From positions 1 to 31,512 of the forward strand of contig JBBRZG010000029.1 in the NCBI GenBank assembly GCA_038236905.1: a DNA stretch of 31,512 bases, written 5' to 3'. Below the pieces are notes generated by a model that ran no database searches, was not told the DNA's origin, and worked only from the letters and a program-made list of their open reading frames with translations. This DNA is from UKL13-2 sp038236905 (GTDB taxonomy: Bacteria > Pseudomonadota > Gammaproteobacteria > Burkholderiales > Usitatibacteraceae). The position numbers and the translations under genes were made by a program. How positions within the stretch are numbered: position 1 is the first letter of the stretch; the number at the start of each line of letters is the position of its first letter. Positions 1 through 7,945 of this stretch are shown here, piece by piece.

Positions 1-958
1 CTGCAAATGGCGATTTATTAACCTGAAAATTCATCGTCAGTGTCGGCTCATCAACACCCAAAATCGGCAGCGCTTCGGGGTTTTCCATGTCAGCCAGCGT
101 ACACCCAATTGCCAAATCTTCAATCCCGGAAATCAGCACAATTTCACCCGCTTCAGCCACATCGAGATTGACTTTGTTCAAGCCCTGAAAGCCCTGCACA
201 GAGTTGACACGTGCCTTTTTTGGTGGCTTGTCGCCAATCATCACCATCACATCTTGCGCAGGCTTGATCGAGCCGCGACGGACGCGGCCGATGCCAATAC
301 GGCCCACATAGGTTGAATAATCAAGCGCTGAAATTTGTAACTGTAGCGGCGCATCCGCATCGCAATCCGGTGCCGGTACGTATTTCAAAACCGTGTCGAA
401 CAGCGCCCGCATATCGTCTTTTGGCTCTTTCAAATCCAGCATTGCATAGCCGTTAATGGCAGACGCAAAAACCACGGGGAAATCGAGCTGCGCTTCAGTT
501 GCGCCGAGCTTATCCATCAAGTCGAAGGTGGCATTAATGACCCAGTCTGGACGAGCACCTTCGCGGTCAATTTTGTTAATTACCACGATTGGTTTTAAAC
601 CAAGTGCTAACGCTTTTTTGGTCACAAAACGGGTTTGCGGCATCGGCCCTTCGACCGCATCCACCAGCAGCAGCACGCCGTCAACCATCGACAATACTCG
701 TTCGACTTCACCACCGAAATCCGCGTGGCCGGGGGTATCAACGATATTGATGTGAACGCCTTCGTAATCAATCGCGGTATTTTTTGCAAGGATGGTAATG
801 CCGCGCTCTTTTTCAAGATCATTGGAATCCATCACGCGCTCTGCAATATGCTGGTGAGCCGCAAACGAACCGGCCTGATGGAGGAGCTTGTCGACGAGCG
901 TGGTTTTGCCGTGGTCAACGTGGGCAATGATGGCGATATTTCTAAGAGCGCGTGGCAT
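1..958 (-). CDS. typA: Translational GTPase TypA/BipA, 5' part (cut by window edge)
   Basis: Ribosome-associated GTPase of the EF-G-like family, involved in ribosome assembly and stress or cold adaptation. The minus frame reads 319 codons from ATG 958 and runs off the left edge, so only the N-terminal half is present. The G domain is clear: AHVDHGKTTL (G1) at residues 12-21, ERGIT (G2), DTPGHADFGGEVERV (G3) and NKIDREGARPD (G4). A domain II beta-barrel follows. MPRALRNIAII matches the usual TypA amino end, which supports this start although no Shine-Dalgarno sequence precedes it; instead the leader carries a CTCCTCCT run. Both typA and the upstream globin lie on the minus strand, but a 332-bp gap and a candidate promoter suggest typA is transcribed on its own. 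Identity is secure; the truncation is only the window edge. Confidence 0.96.
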   Translation of the reverse strand, partial: MPRALRNIAIIAHVDHGKTTLVDKLLHQAGSFAAHQHIAERVMDSNDLEKERGITILAKNTAIDYEGVHINIVDTPGHADFGGEVERVLSMVDGVLLLVDAVEGPMPQTRFVTKKALALGLKPIVVINKIDREGARPDWVINATFDLMDKLGATEAQLDFPVVFASAINGYAMLDLKEPKDDMRALFDTVLKYVPAPDCDADAPLQLQISALDYSTYVGRIGIGRVRRGSIKPAQDVMVMIGDKPPKKARVNSVQGFQGLNKVNLDVAEAGEIVLISGIEDLAIGCTLADMENPEALPILGVDEPTLTMNFQVNKSPFA

Positions 959-1290
959 GGAATCGATTTTCTGTAGGAGGAGATATTAAAAGCTGGAAAA
1001 AAGCTGGTAAGTGCTTGGCATAACTCGATATTTTAGCACGCCATTGTGACAAATTCGATCTATTTGTGCAGTGCATCAAGGAGGCCGGCGATTCTCACGT
1101 GTGCTGCAACGCAAAAGTAGCCGGCACAGATGCGCGCAGAAAATCCAAACACCTGGCGACCCAGACACTAGCGTTAGCGAGCACCTTCAGGCACAGTGCC
1201 TCGTACGCATAGTCTTGCCTTGCAAGTGGAAGCCAAACGCTGAAGATAGCCATGCCTATTGGCTTTCAGGAATTCTGTCTGCGCACAGAA
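959..1290. other. 332-bp intergenic region without a convincing gene
   Basis: The region lies between the globin stop and the typA start. I see no protein family in any frame. It contains a candidate typA promoter and several short inverted repeats: AGGCAC-A-GTGCCT at 1189-1201, CTTGC-CTT-GCAAG at 1214-1226, and ATTCTGT with ACAGAAT at 1272-1291. The plus-strand open frame that starts near 1071 runs on antisense to the globin gene and is most likely a shadow. Confidence 0.6.
1030..1038 (-). promoter_or_regulatory. Candidate typA promoter (extended -10)
   Basis: On the minus strand the bases read TGCTAAAAT, an extended -10 element, about 70 bases before the typA ATG. At 17-bp spacing the -35 region (TCGAAT) is poor, which extended -10 promoters tolerate. 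This is inferred from sequence only. Confidence 0.4.
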
Positions 1291-1291
1291 T
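1272..1291 (-). terminator. Weak stem-loop at the globin stop codon
   Basis: A 7-bp perfect stem (ATTCTGT/ACAGAAT) with a 6-base loop overlaps the TGA of the globin gene. No run of T follows on the minus strand, so it is at best a weak terminator or an mRNA 3'-end stabiliser. Confidence 0.25.
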
Positions 1292-1701
1292 CAAGGTTCT
1301 TTGTTGCGCATACAATCCGCGGTATTCGCGAACGAGGCGATCAATCGATCTCGCATTTCAGCCTCGATACCTACATCCTTCATCGCTGCAGTTATGCATT
1401 TCATCCATTGGTCACGCTCGCTTGAGCCAATCGCAAACGGTAGATGCCGGGCGCGCAACCTTGGATGACCAAAGGCATCCGTGTATATCGGCGGCCCGCC
1501 GAGCCAGCCGGTCAAAAACATTAACAGCTTTTCGCGCGAGCCATCCAGCGAATCGGGATGCAATTTGCGAATACCGTAAAAATCGGGGTCTTCATCCATC
1601 AAATCATAAAAGCGCGTCACAATCGCGCGCACCTGTGCTTCGCCACCGATGATGTTGTAAGGCGATAATTGTGGATTGGGCGCGGCGCTCTTTATTTCCA
1701 T
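1291..1701 (-). CDS. Group II truncated haemoglobin (trHbO type)
   Basis: Small haem protein of 136 residues that binds oxygen or nitric oxide, the usual length of a group II 2-on-2 globin. Visible features are FYDLMDEDPDFYGIRKLHP (B helix to CD region, with the Tyr residues that shape the distal pocket), FLTGWLGGPPIY (containing the Trp typical of group II at G8), and GHPRLRARHLPFAIG, which holds the proximal His. The C-terminal helix NTADCMRN also fits the family. The ATG at 1701 lies only 6 bases after a TAAAAT -10-like element, so the message could be leaderless or nearly so. The gene is divergent from the arnD-like gene. Its physiological role, such as NO detoxification or O2 handling, is inferred from the family and not shown by neighbours. 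Confidence 0.93.
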   Translation of the reverse strand: MEIKSAAPNPQLSPYNIIGGEAQVRAIVTRFYDLMDEDPDFYGIRKLHPDSLDGSREKLLMFLTGWLGGPPIYTDAFGHPRLRARHLPFAIGSSERDQWMKCITAAMKDVGIEAEMRDRLIASFANTADCMRNKEP

Positions 1702-1707
1702 GGCCGT

Positions 1708-1713
1708 ATTTTA
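1708..1713 (-). promoter_or_regulatory. Candidate -10 element of the globin gene
   Basis: TAAAAT on the minus strand ends 6 bases before the ATG at 1701. A start of transcription at the usual distance would fall on or next to the ATG. The -35 region at 17-bp spacing (GCTCAT) is poor. Confidence 0.3.
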
Positions 1714-1772
1714 CATTCGCTCCGTGCGCGATGAGCGCGATGAATATCACCCACTGGCATAATTACCGAAAT

Positions 1773-2723
1773 ATGAAATCACTAAACCATAATAAAACCC
1801 TCGCGCTCAAAATTGATGTCGATACGCTACGTGGCACCCAAATAGGAGTGCCCGCGCTGATCAGGGCACTTAAAAAGCATCAGGCCGACGCCACATTTCT
1901 ATTCAGCTTGGGCCCGGACAACACAGGCCGGGCAATAAAACGCGTATTTCGAAAAGGCTTTTTAGGCAAAGTGAAGCGTACATCTGTGGTCGCACATTAC
2001 GGCTTTCCCACGTTGCTTTACGGCACGCTGCTACCCGGCCCCGACATTGGCAGACGCTGCGCCGACATTTTGCGACGCACCCGAGATGAAGGCTTCGAAT
2101 GCGGCATCCACACCTGGGATCATGTGAAATGGCAAGACGGTGTAATGACTGCGTCCGCTGCGTGGACAAAAAGTGAAATGATGGCCGCACAGGACCGGTT
2201 TAAGGACATCTATAAGGAACCTGCCAAAACGCATGGTGCGGCAGGCTGGCAAATGTCGAAACATGCGCTTCGTCTCACGCAATCGATGGGTTTTGATTAT
2301 TGCTCTGACGGTCGAGCAGACCCTGCTTCAGCCACGCCGCACTTCCCGGTGGTCAATGGCGAAATTATCGATTGTCCGCAAATCCCGACAAGCCTGCCAA
2401 CGCTGGACGAATTGATCGGTATCGACGGCATAAGTGAAACCAACGTCGCGGCGCATTTGCTTAAAATGACTGAAATCTCACCGCCGAGTGGCCATGTGTT
2501 CACCATGCACGCCGAGCTTGAAGGCATGCGTTTGCTGTCGGTGTTTGAGCAGCTGCTCATCGGCTGGAAAGCCCAGGGCTATGAATTTATCTCAACGCGA
2601 ACAATTTTTGAAAATTTAAATCGAAATCACTTGCCTTATTTCAACGCAATCCATGGTGACATTGCCGGAAGGAGCGGCAATTTACTTTTGCAGGGCCCGG
2701 CGTTTTTACCAGAAATCGTTTAA
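1773..2723 (+). CDS. arnD: ArnD-like polysaccharide deacetylase (deformylase)
   Basis: A NodB-fold carbohydrate esterase most like ArnD, which removes the formyl group from undecaprenyl-phosphate-4-deoxy-4-formamido-L-arabinose during lipid A modification. From the ATG at 1773 it has 316 residues, close to the family length. LKIDVDTLRGTQIGVP opens the barrel with the metal/catalytic Asp pair (D15, D17). GIHTWDHVKWQD gives the HxxxH metal ligands H113 and H117. ATFLFSLGPDN and the SLYG-like stretch SVVAHYGFP also match ArnD. An in-frame ATG at 1740 is possible, but residue 1 of family members aligns with 1773; neither start has a good ribosome site. No arnA, arnB, arnC or arnT is nearby, so the L-Ara4N assignment is by similarity only and another N-acyl sugar substrate is possible. 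Confidence 0.82.
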   Translation: MKSLNHNKTLALKIDVDTLRGTQIGVPALIRALKKHQADATFLFSLGPDNTGRAIKRVFRKGFLGKVKRTSVVAHYGFPTLLYGTLLPGPDIGRRCADILRRTRDEGFECGIHTWDHVKWQDGVMTASAAWTKSEMMAAQDRFKDIYKEPAKTHGAAGWQMSKHALRLTQSMGFDYCSDGRADPASATPHFPVVNGEIIDCPQIPTSLPTLDELIGIDGISETNVAAHLLKMTEISPPSGHVFTMHAELEGMRLLSVFEQLLIGWKAQGYEFISTRTIFENLNRNHLPYFNAIHGDIAGRSGNLLLQGPAFLPEIV

Positions 2724-2758
2724 CCTCAAAATTAACGAGAACGAATATTGAAACAACC

Positions 2759-2788
2759 TTGTCACAGTGTTGCAGGATGCTCTTATCT
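2759..2788 (+). promoter_or_regulatory. Candidate sigma-70 promoter for bcp
   Basis: TTGTCA (2759-2764), 18-bp spacer, then TTATCT (2783-2788), 74 bases before the bcp ATG. A 6-bp stem (ACCGAG 2812-2817, CTCGGT 2826-2831) lies in the predicted leader before the AAGAGG ribosome site near 2847. Confidence 0.35.
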
Positions 2789-2861
2789 TGCAATGGAGCT
2801 ATCAAAGCAGCACCGAGAAAAAAGCCTCGGTCGTAACCATTAATTCAAGAGGTCGAATTCC

Positions 2862-3320
2862 ATGTCCAACGAAGTTATTGCAGATTTTGAAGTGCCGGCC
2901 ACGGGCAATCAGCGCTTCGCAAGCGCCGCATTTCGCGGGCATCCTTATGTTCTTTATTTTTACCCAAAAGATGACACACCTGGCTGCACGCTTGAGGGAG
3001 CAGATTTTCGTGATCATTATGACGAATTCGAAAACGCCGGATACATAGTGTTTGGCGTCTCGCGGGACTCGCTGAAGAGCCACGAGAAGTTCAAGGCGAA
3101 GATGAACTTTCCATTCGAGTTGCTTTCAGACGAAACAGAAACGCTCTGTAAACTATTCAATGTCATCAAAGAAAAAAATATGTATGGCAAAAAAGTGTTC
3201 GGTATTGAGCGCTCTACCTTCATTATTGGAAAGAATAATGAGGTCGTTAAAGAGTGGCGCGGCGTGAAAGTCGACGGACATGTTGCCGAAGTATTAAGCG
3301 CCGTAAAATCCATGCAATAA
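2862..3320 (+). CDS. bcp: Thioredoxin-dependent peroxiredoxin, BCP/PrxQ type
   Basis: Reduces hydrogen peroxide and organic peroxides in the cytoplasm. The 152-residue length is normal for bacterioferritin-comigratory protein. The active site FYPKDDTPGCTLEGADFRD places the peroxidatic Cys at residue 42, with the conserved Thr after it. The Cys five residues later that acts as resolving Cys in E. coli Bcp is replaced (Gly46-Ala47 region), leaving C96 in LSDETETLCKLF as the only other Cys. The enzyme may therefore work as a 1-Cys peroxiredoxin or use an unusual partner. RSTFIIGKNNEV is the usual C-terminal strand. The start is supported by AAGAGG nine bases upstream. It is followed by a strong bidirectional terminator, so it is probably monocistronic. 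Confidence 0.95.
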   Translation: MSNEVIADFEVPATGNQRFASAAFRGHPYVLYFYPKDDTPGCTLEGADFRDHYDEFENAGYIVFGVSRDSLKSHEKFKAKMNFPFELLSDETETLCKLFNVIKEKNMYGKKVFGIERSTFIIGKNNEVVKEWRGVKVDGHVAEVLSAVKSMQ

Positions 3321-3392
3321 TCAAAACAGCTTGATTGGATTCACCAAGAATAATCGCGATCGCAGACACGAATTGAGTACACCTTCAATATT

Positions 3393-3430
3393 AAAAACCC
3401 TCTTGAGGCGACCGCCGCAAGAGGGTTTTT
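3393..3430 (+). terminator. Rho-independent terminator after bcp
   Basis: A perfect 13-bp stem AAAAACCCTCTTG (3393-3405) with CAAGAGGGTTTTT (3418-3430) and a 12-base loop. The run of A on one side and T on the other makes it potentially active in both directions. It separates bcp from phoH. Confidence 0.9.
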
Positions 3431-3498
3431 CGCTTCTGAATCAAGCAGTATTTATTATCATTTGTTGACGTCCCACGCATTTACGAGAGGATCACGCT

Positions 3499-4947
3499 TT
3501 GGCTACCAAATCCAGAAAAGATGCAGTTGCGACTACTGACAGCGCCGTTTCGGCAAAATCGACACAACATAAAATGTTTGTCTTGGACACTAACGTTTTG
3601 ATGCACGATCCCACATCATTGTTCCGTTTTGAGGAGCACGACGTCTATCTGCCAATGATCACATTGGAAGAACTGGACAACAACAAAAAAGGCATGACCG
3701 AAGTGGCCCGAAATGCGCGCCAGGCCAGCCGTTTTCTGGATGAAATTGTGTCCAGCCAAGAAGGTGAGATTGAAACCGGCATTCCGTTAAAAGAGTTTGG
3801 TACACGTCAAGCCAGCGGTAGGCTGATGCTGCAAACACGGCCAATCACGCTCGATTTTCCGTCAGCGTTGCCGGATAGCGGTAAAGCCGACAATCAGATT
3901 TTGGCGGTAGCGCTGGATCTGCAACATCACAACCCGAAACGCAGCGTCGTGCTGGTGTCGAAAGACATCAATATGCGCATCAAGGCGCGTGCTATCGGCG
4001 TATCTGCTGAAGATTACTTCAACGATAAGGTGCTGGAGGACACGGACCTTTTGTACACCGGCGTACGCGAATTGCCGAAGGATTTTTGGGACAAACACGG
4101 CAAGGATATGGAATCGTGGCAGGAGCACGGCCGCACTATGTATCGCATCAAGGGGCCGTTGGTGGCGAGCATGCACATCAACGAATTTGTGTTTCAGGAT
4201 GACGATAAACCGTTCTACGCGATGGTGTCAGCGCTTGAGGGTAAAAGCGCGGTACTAAAAACGCTTAAAGATTACACGCACCAGAAAAACAATATCTGGG
4301 GCATCGTCGCCCGCAATCGCGAGCAGAATTTTGCGCTCAACGTGTTGATGGATCCCGACCTTGATTTTGTCACGCTGCTGGGGCAGGCAGGGACCGGCAA
4401 AACGCTGCTCACACTCGCCGCTGCCCTGATGCAAACGCTGGAATTTAAAGTCTATTCCGAGATCATCATCACGCGCGTCACGGTGCCGGTAGGCGAAGAC
4501 ATCGGCTTCCTGCCGGGTACGGAAGAGGAAAAAATGAATCCGTGGATGGGTGCCTTGGAAGATAACCTCGACGTACTCAACAGCTCGGACGACGAGGCCG
4601 GTGATTGGGGTCGAGCAGCGACGCGTGATTTGATTCGTTCGCGAATCAAAGTGAAGTCGCTTAACTTCATGCGCGGGCGAACTTTTCTGAATAAGTTTCT
4701 GATCATCGACGAAGCGCAAAACCTGACCCCCAAGCAGATGAAAACGCTTATTACCCGAGCGGGACCTGGCACCAAGGTTGTATGCCTCGGCAACATTGCG
4801 CAGATTGATACGCCCTATTTGACGGAGGGCTCGTCTGGGTTGACCTATGTGGTGGATCGCTTCAAAGGCTGGAACCATTCAGGGCACATTACATTGCAGC
4901 GTGGCGAACGTTCTCGCTTGGCCGATCATGCGGCAGAAGTGTTGTAG
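3499..4947 (+). CDS. phoH: PIN-domain plus PhoH-family ATPase (PhoH2-like)
   Basis: Two-domain protein of 482 residues. The N-terminal PIN ribonuclease fold shows MFVLDTNVLMHDP with Asp30, ITLEELDNNKKG with the acidic pair near 57-58, ADNQILAVALDL with Asp131, and VLVSKDINMR with Asp156. The C-terminal PhoH ATPase has Walker A GQAGTGKT (about 295-302) and Walker B FLIIDEAQN (about 400-408), plus GNIAQIDTPYL. Proteins of this architecture are described as RNA helicases/ribonucleases in mycobacteria. The start is TTG at 3499, chosen because GAGAGG lies 8 bases before it; the first in-frame ATG is residue 26, which would cut into the PIN domain edge. It stands behind a terminator and is followed 21 bases later by an exported protein gene, possibly co-transcribed. 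The cellular target is unknown. Confidence 0.93.
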   Translation: MATKSRKDAVATTDSAVSAKSTQHKMFVLDTNVLMHDPTSLFRFEEHDVYLPMITLEELDNNKKGMTEVARNARQASRFLDEIVSSQEGEIETGIPLKEFGTRQASGRLMLQTRPITLDFPSALPDSGKADNQILAVALDLQHHNPKRSVVLVSKDINMRIKARAIGVSAEDYFNDKVLEDTDLLYTGVRELPKDFWDKHGKDMESWQEHGRTMYRIKGPLVASMHINEFVFQDDDKPFYAMVSALEGKSAVLKTLKDYTHQKNNIWGIVARNREQNFALNVLMDPDLDFVTLLGQAGTGKTLLTLAAALMQTLEFKVYSEIIITRVTVPVGEDIGFLPGTEEEKMNPWMGALEDNLDVLNSSDDEAGDWGRAATRDLIRSRIKVKSLNFMRGRTFLNKFLIIDEAQNLTPKQMKTLITRAGPGTKVVCLGNIAQIDTPYLTEGSSGLTYVVDRFKGWNHSGHITLQRGERSRLADHAAEVL

Positions 4948-4968
4948 CTCAAGCCCTCGCATTAAGGG

Positions 4969-5532
4969 ATGATGAAAAACACCGCTATCGCGTTTGTGGC
5001 TACGCTGCTTGTTGCGAGCGCGATGGTGGGAACACTTGCGGCGCGTGCTCAAGCCGTGGAAGCGCCGGTTGCGACCCCCACCGCTGTACTTTCAACGTTA
5101 AAACTGCCCGACTCAACCGCGCGGCTGCAATTTAAAAATCTATCTAGCGCCGCGCTGAAAAAAAACGAAGCCGCATCGAAACTTGAAGCGCGATCGGGCC
5201 CGCTGAAATTGCCGCTAGATCCAAACGCACCGACACGCCCGGCGGCAGAAAACATCCAGCGTCTTGAGGAAATGCGCGTGTACGGCAGTGGCGACCCGGA
5301 GGACTACGTTGCCCCGAAACCCCCGCCAATGCTGGTTTTTCGCGCCACGCTGGATAAGCAAAGACCGATGACAGCCAAAGAAATTACACAACTTGGTTTG
5401 TGCTTTGTCGGGCTTTGCGGCATCTACAAACCGGACGGAAGTCCATATGAACTTTCCGCCGTAGATCGCGCGGAAGAGCGAAAAAATGCAACGACGATGG
5501 AGCTCGCGCGAGTACGCGGGACGTTGCAGTGA
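4969..5532 (+). CDS. Exported protein of unrecognised family
   Basis: I do not recognise this 187-residue protein. It has a clear Sec signal peptide: positive MMKN, a hydrophobic core AIAFVATLLVASAMVGTL, and an ARAQA cleavage site near residue 29. The mature part (about 158 residues) is rich in Ala, Pro and Lys early, has a run of prolines (PKPPP, 117-120 region), and ends with LGLCFVGLCGIYKPDG, where C145 and C150 could form a disulfide in the periplasm. No membrane segment follows the signal peptide and there is no lipobox. Start could be 4969 or the adjacent ATG at 4972; AAGGG abuts them. It lies 21 bases after phoH on the same strand, so co-transcription is possible. The real-gene call rests on the signal peptide, the coding-like composition and the lack of a competing frame. 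Confidence 0.75.
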   Translation: MMKNTAIAFVATLLVASAMVGTLAARAQAVEAPVATPTAVLSTLKLPDSTARLQFKNLSSAALKKNEAASKLEARSGPLKLPLDPNAPTRPAAENIQRLEEMRVYGSGDPEDYVAPKPPPMLVFRATLDKQRPMTAKEITQLGLCFVGLCGIYKPDGSPYELSAVDRAEERKNATTMELARVRGTLQ

Positions 5533-5586
5533 GCTTCGAGCAATTCACGACAAAACATATCTGCATCCATTCGCGTTAACCTGGTC

Positions 5587-5598
5587 GCGCTTAAGCGC
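5587..5598. repeat. 12-bp perfect palindrome upstream of lplT
   Basis: GCGCTTAAGCGC lies 70 bases before the lplT start. It sits inside a wider inverted pair GGTCGC (5583-5588) and GCGACC (5622-5627). It may be an operator or chance; nothing else supports a role. Confidence 0.3.
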
Positions 5599-5667
5599 TA
5601 GAAATCCTAATCGCTTGGTCAGCGACCCTATTAACAATTGAGACCATCTCATGCAACAAATTCAAAA

Positions 5668-6999
5668 ATGAAACGCGGCTTTTACACCATTCTTGGCGCA
5701 CAATTTTTTTCTTCGCTTGCCGATAATGCATTACTTATCGCGGCTATCGCGCTGTTAGTCGAGCTGGAGGGGCCCGCGTGGATGACGCCGCTTCTTAAAT
5801 TTTTCTTTACGGTTTCATACGTCCTGCTAGCACCGTTTGTGGGTCCTTTTGCGGATGCCTGGCCAAAGGGCAAAGTCATGTTTGTCACCAACACGATCAA
5901 AGTCGTTGGCTGCTTAATGCTGTTGTTTTATTCGCCCATTGCTGATTGGGGCATCGAGAAATATGTTGTGGTGTTGGTAGCATACGGCGTGGTTGGGTTT
6001 GGCGCAGCCGCCTATGCGCCCGCTAAATATGGCATCGTTACCGAACTCTTGCCACCGGAGAAGCTGGTGGTTGCAAATGCATGGTTGGAGGGGCTTACCG
6101 TATGCTCCGCAATTATCGGCTTTGTTATTGGAGGCCAGTTGGTTAGAAAGGTCAACGCCGACCGGCTGCTATCATTTGACTTACCGTACTTCGATACCGG
6201 CATCAACACACCCGCCGAGGCGGCGATCGCGGTTATCGTCTCGTTCTATGCCATCGCCGCGATTTTTAATCTGTATATTCCCGATACCGGTGCGCGTTAT
6301 CCAAAACAATCACAAAATCCGATCCGTCTATTTGCTGATTTTGGCCACTGCTTCGTAACACTCTGGCGCGATAAGCTCGGTCAAATTTCGCTGGGGGTCA
6401 CCACATTGCTGTGGGGCGCGGGAGCGACGCTACAATTTATTGTGCTGCGCTGGGCGGAAATAAATCTGGGCATGGCGCTGGATAAAGCATCTGTCTTGCA
6501 GGGCATTTTTGCGTTCGGGATCGCATTTGGAGCCGTTTTAGCCGCGCGCACCATTCCCCTCAAAAAATCACTCCGTGTGCTGCCCGCAGGTATCGCAATG
6601 GGCGGATTGCTTATGACGATGACGCTGGTCACTTATATGCCACTTGTCTACGCTTTAATGATTGCGGTAGGTGCCATGGCGGGTTTTTTTGTGGTGCCAA
6701 TGAATGCACTGCTGCAACATCGAGGCCACGTATTGTTGTCCGCTGGAAACTCAATCGCCGTACAGAATTTTAATGAAAACTTGTGCATTTTAGTAATGCT
6801 ATCGATCTACGCGTTTATGCTTTCAATTGACGTGCACATCAATGTAGCCATCATTATCTTTGGCACGTTCATGTCTATTGCTATCGGGCTGGTGATGTGG
6901 AAGCACCGCTACAACCAACGCACGTTTGGCGATTCAGAACATATTATCGGCATCGAAAAAGGTGAGACGGTAGAGCACTTTGATCAGCGACCGCATTGA
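5668..6999 (+). CDS. lplT: Lysophospholipid transporter LplT (MFS)
   Basis: Inner-membrane major facilitator protein of 443 residues that in E. coli flips lysophosphatidylethanolamine inward for re-acylation. The amino end KRGFYTILGAQFFSSLADNALLIAA is the typical LplT start (Phe-Ser-Ser-Leu-Ala-Asp-Asn-Ala). About eleven to twelve hydrophobic segments follow, with FGAAAYAPAKYGIVTELLPPEKLVVANAW-like loop features characteristic of the family. The ATG at 5668 is preferred; an in-frame TTG at 5638 would add ten residues. No clear ribosome site is visible. In many relatives lplT is fused or adjacent to aas (acyltransferase); here it stands alone, so the partner must be elsewhere. It converges on hexR. 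Confidence 0.92.
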   Translation: MKRGFYTILGAQFFSSLADNALLIAAIALLVELEGPAWMTPLLKFFFTVSYVLLAPFVGPFADAWPKGKVMFVTNTIKVVGCLMLLFYSPIADWGIEKYVVVLVAYGVVGFGAAAYAPAKYGIVTELLPPEKLVVANAWLEGLTVCSAIIGFVIGGQLVRKVNADRLLSFDLPYFDTGINTPAEAAIAVIVSFYAIAAIFNLYIPDTGARYPKQSQNPIRLFADFGHCFVTLWRDKLGQISLGVTTLLWGAGATLQFIVLRWAEINLGMALDKASVLQGIFAFGIAFGAVLAARTIPLKKSLRVLPAGIAMGGLLMTMTLVTYMPLVYALMIAVGAMAGFFVVPMNALLQHRGHVLLSAGNSIAVQNFNENLCILVMLSIYAFMLSIDVHINVAIIIFGTFMSIAIGLVMWKHRYNQRTFGDSEHIIGIEKGETVEHFDQRPH

Positions 7000-7049
7000 A
7001 CGTCGCAGTCAGCCTAAATTCATCCCGGTTCCTCCCGTGCTACCCGTGC

Positions 7050-7898
7050 CTATCTTGGCAGGCGTGAAACCCGCAATTCATCTTTACTCTTTTCCAACTT
7101 CGAAACCCATTTTGGACCGAGCGCCAGAGCCGCGCCCACGGCCAGCACATCCACAATCGTCAAATGAACAATGCGTGATGTCATGGGGCTATAGATTTCC
7201 GGATCTTCATCTACTTCGGCATTAAGCGTGATGTGCGCTATACCGGAAAGCGGAGACTTTGGGATCGTAATCGCAATAACCGTAGCACCCGCCTCCCGTG
7301 CCAGTTCAGCACTCCGACATAGGTCTCTGGTACGGCCTGATGCAGATATTGCAACCACTACATCGCCTTTATTGAGTAACGGGGCAGATAAATTATTCAT
7401 GTGCGAATCCGAATAATGAATAGCTGGCATGCCAAGCCGGAAAAACTTGTATTGCGCATCTTGTGCAACAACCGATGAATTACCCAACCCATAAAATTCA
7501 ATGCGTGTGGCTTTGGTCAGTGCCTTGATTGCCGCATCCATCGCGCGAATGTCGAGCGCCTTGCCCACTCGCATGAGTGTGCCTGCGGCACGATCAAATA
7601 CTTTGGTGACAATATCAGCGGGGCGGTCATTTGCTTTTACATCGCTGTGCACATAGGGTACTCCAGGTGCAGAGTCTGCTGCCAGGGTTTGTGCCAGCTT
7701 AAGTCGAAAATCAAGGTAGCCGTTGAGCCCCAAAGACCGACAGAACCGTATTACCGTCGGTTGGGAGACCGCCGCTTTCGTTGCAAGCATGGCGATTGAT
7801 GCGTCAATCACCCATTGGGGCTGCTTCAACACTAGTTCAGCAACCCGCTGCTCAGAGGCAGACAGTCCAGAACGAAGGTTGCGCAATTTGGTAAGCAT
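7050..7898 (-). CDS. hexR: HexR-type transcriptional regulator (RpiR family)
   Basis: Repressor of central sugar catabolism that senses 2-keto-3-deoxy-6-phosphogluconate. The 282-residue protein has an N-terminal RpiR helix-turn-helix (about 16-70: SEQRVAELVL, SIAMLATKAAVSQPTVIRF) and a C-terminal SIS sugar-phosphate domain (about 125-255: IEFYGLGNSSVVAQDAQYKF, VVVAISASGRTRDL, the phosphate-binding Ser/Gly loop). It closely resembles E. coli HexR, including PYV after the HTH linker and EIYSPMTSR-like motif. It is divergent from edd-eda, the classic HexR target, and its promoter region holds a near-perfect HexR box, so autorepression is likely. There is no strong ribosome site before the ATG. 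No zwf, pgl or glk is adjacent. Confidence 0.94.
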   Translation of the reverse strand: MLTKLRNLRSGLSASEQRVAELVLKQPQWVIDASIAMLATKAAVSQPTVIRFCRSLGLNGYLDFRLKLAQTLAADSAPGVPYVHSDVKANDRPADIVTKVFDRAAGTLMRVGKALDIRAMDAAIKALTKATRIEFYGLGNSSVVAQDAQYKFFRLGMPAIHYSDSHMNNLSAPLLNKGDVVVAISASGRTRDLCRSAELAREAGATVIAITIPKSPLSGIAHITLNAEVDEDPEIYSPMTSRIVHLTIVDVLAVGAALALGPKWVSKLEKSKDELRVSRLPR

Positions 7899-7945
7899 AA
7901 TAAGCGTGATTCCGAAAGAAGTTAGAGTAATGATGACGCTTAAAA

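Noticed and set aside
1071..1652. Long plus-strand open frame (193 codons) with no stop.
   Set aside because: It lies largely antisense to the globin gene, begins with GTG, shows no family motif and no ribosome site, so it is a shadow frame.
4255..4878. Long minus-strand frame inside phoH.
   Set aside because: It is antisense to a well-identified PhoH protein and has no recognisable features.
5651..5671. Six-codon ORF whose stop overlaps the lplT start.
   Set aside because: It has no ribosome site and no known leader-peptide composition, so coupling is not supported.
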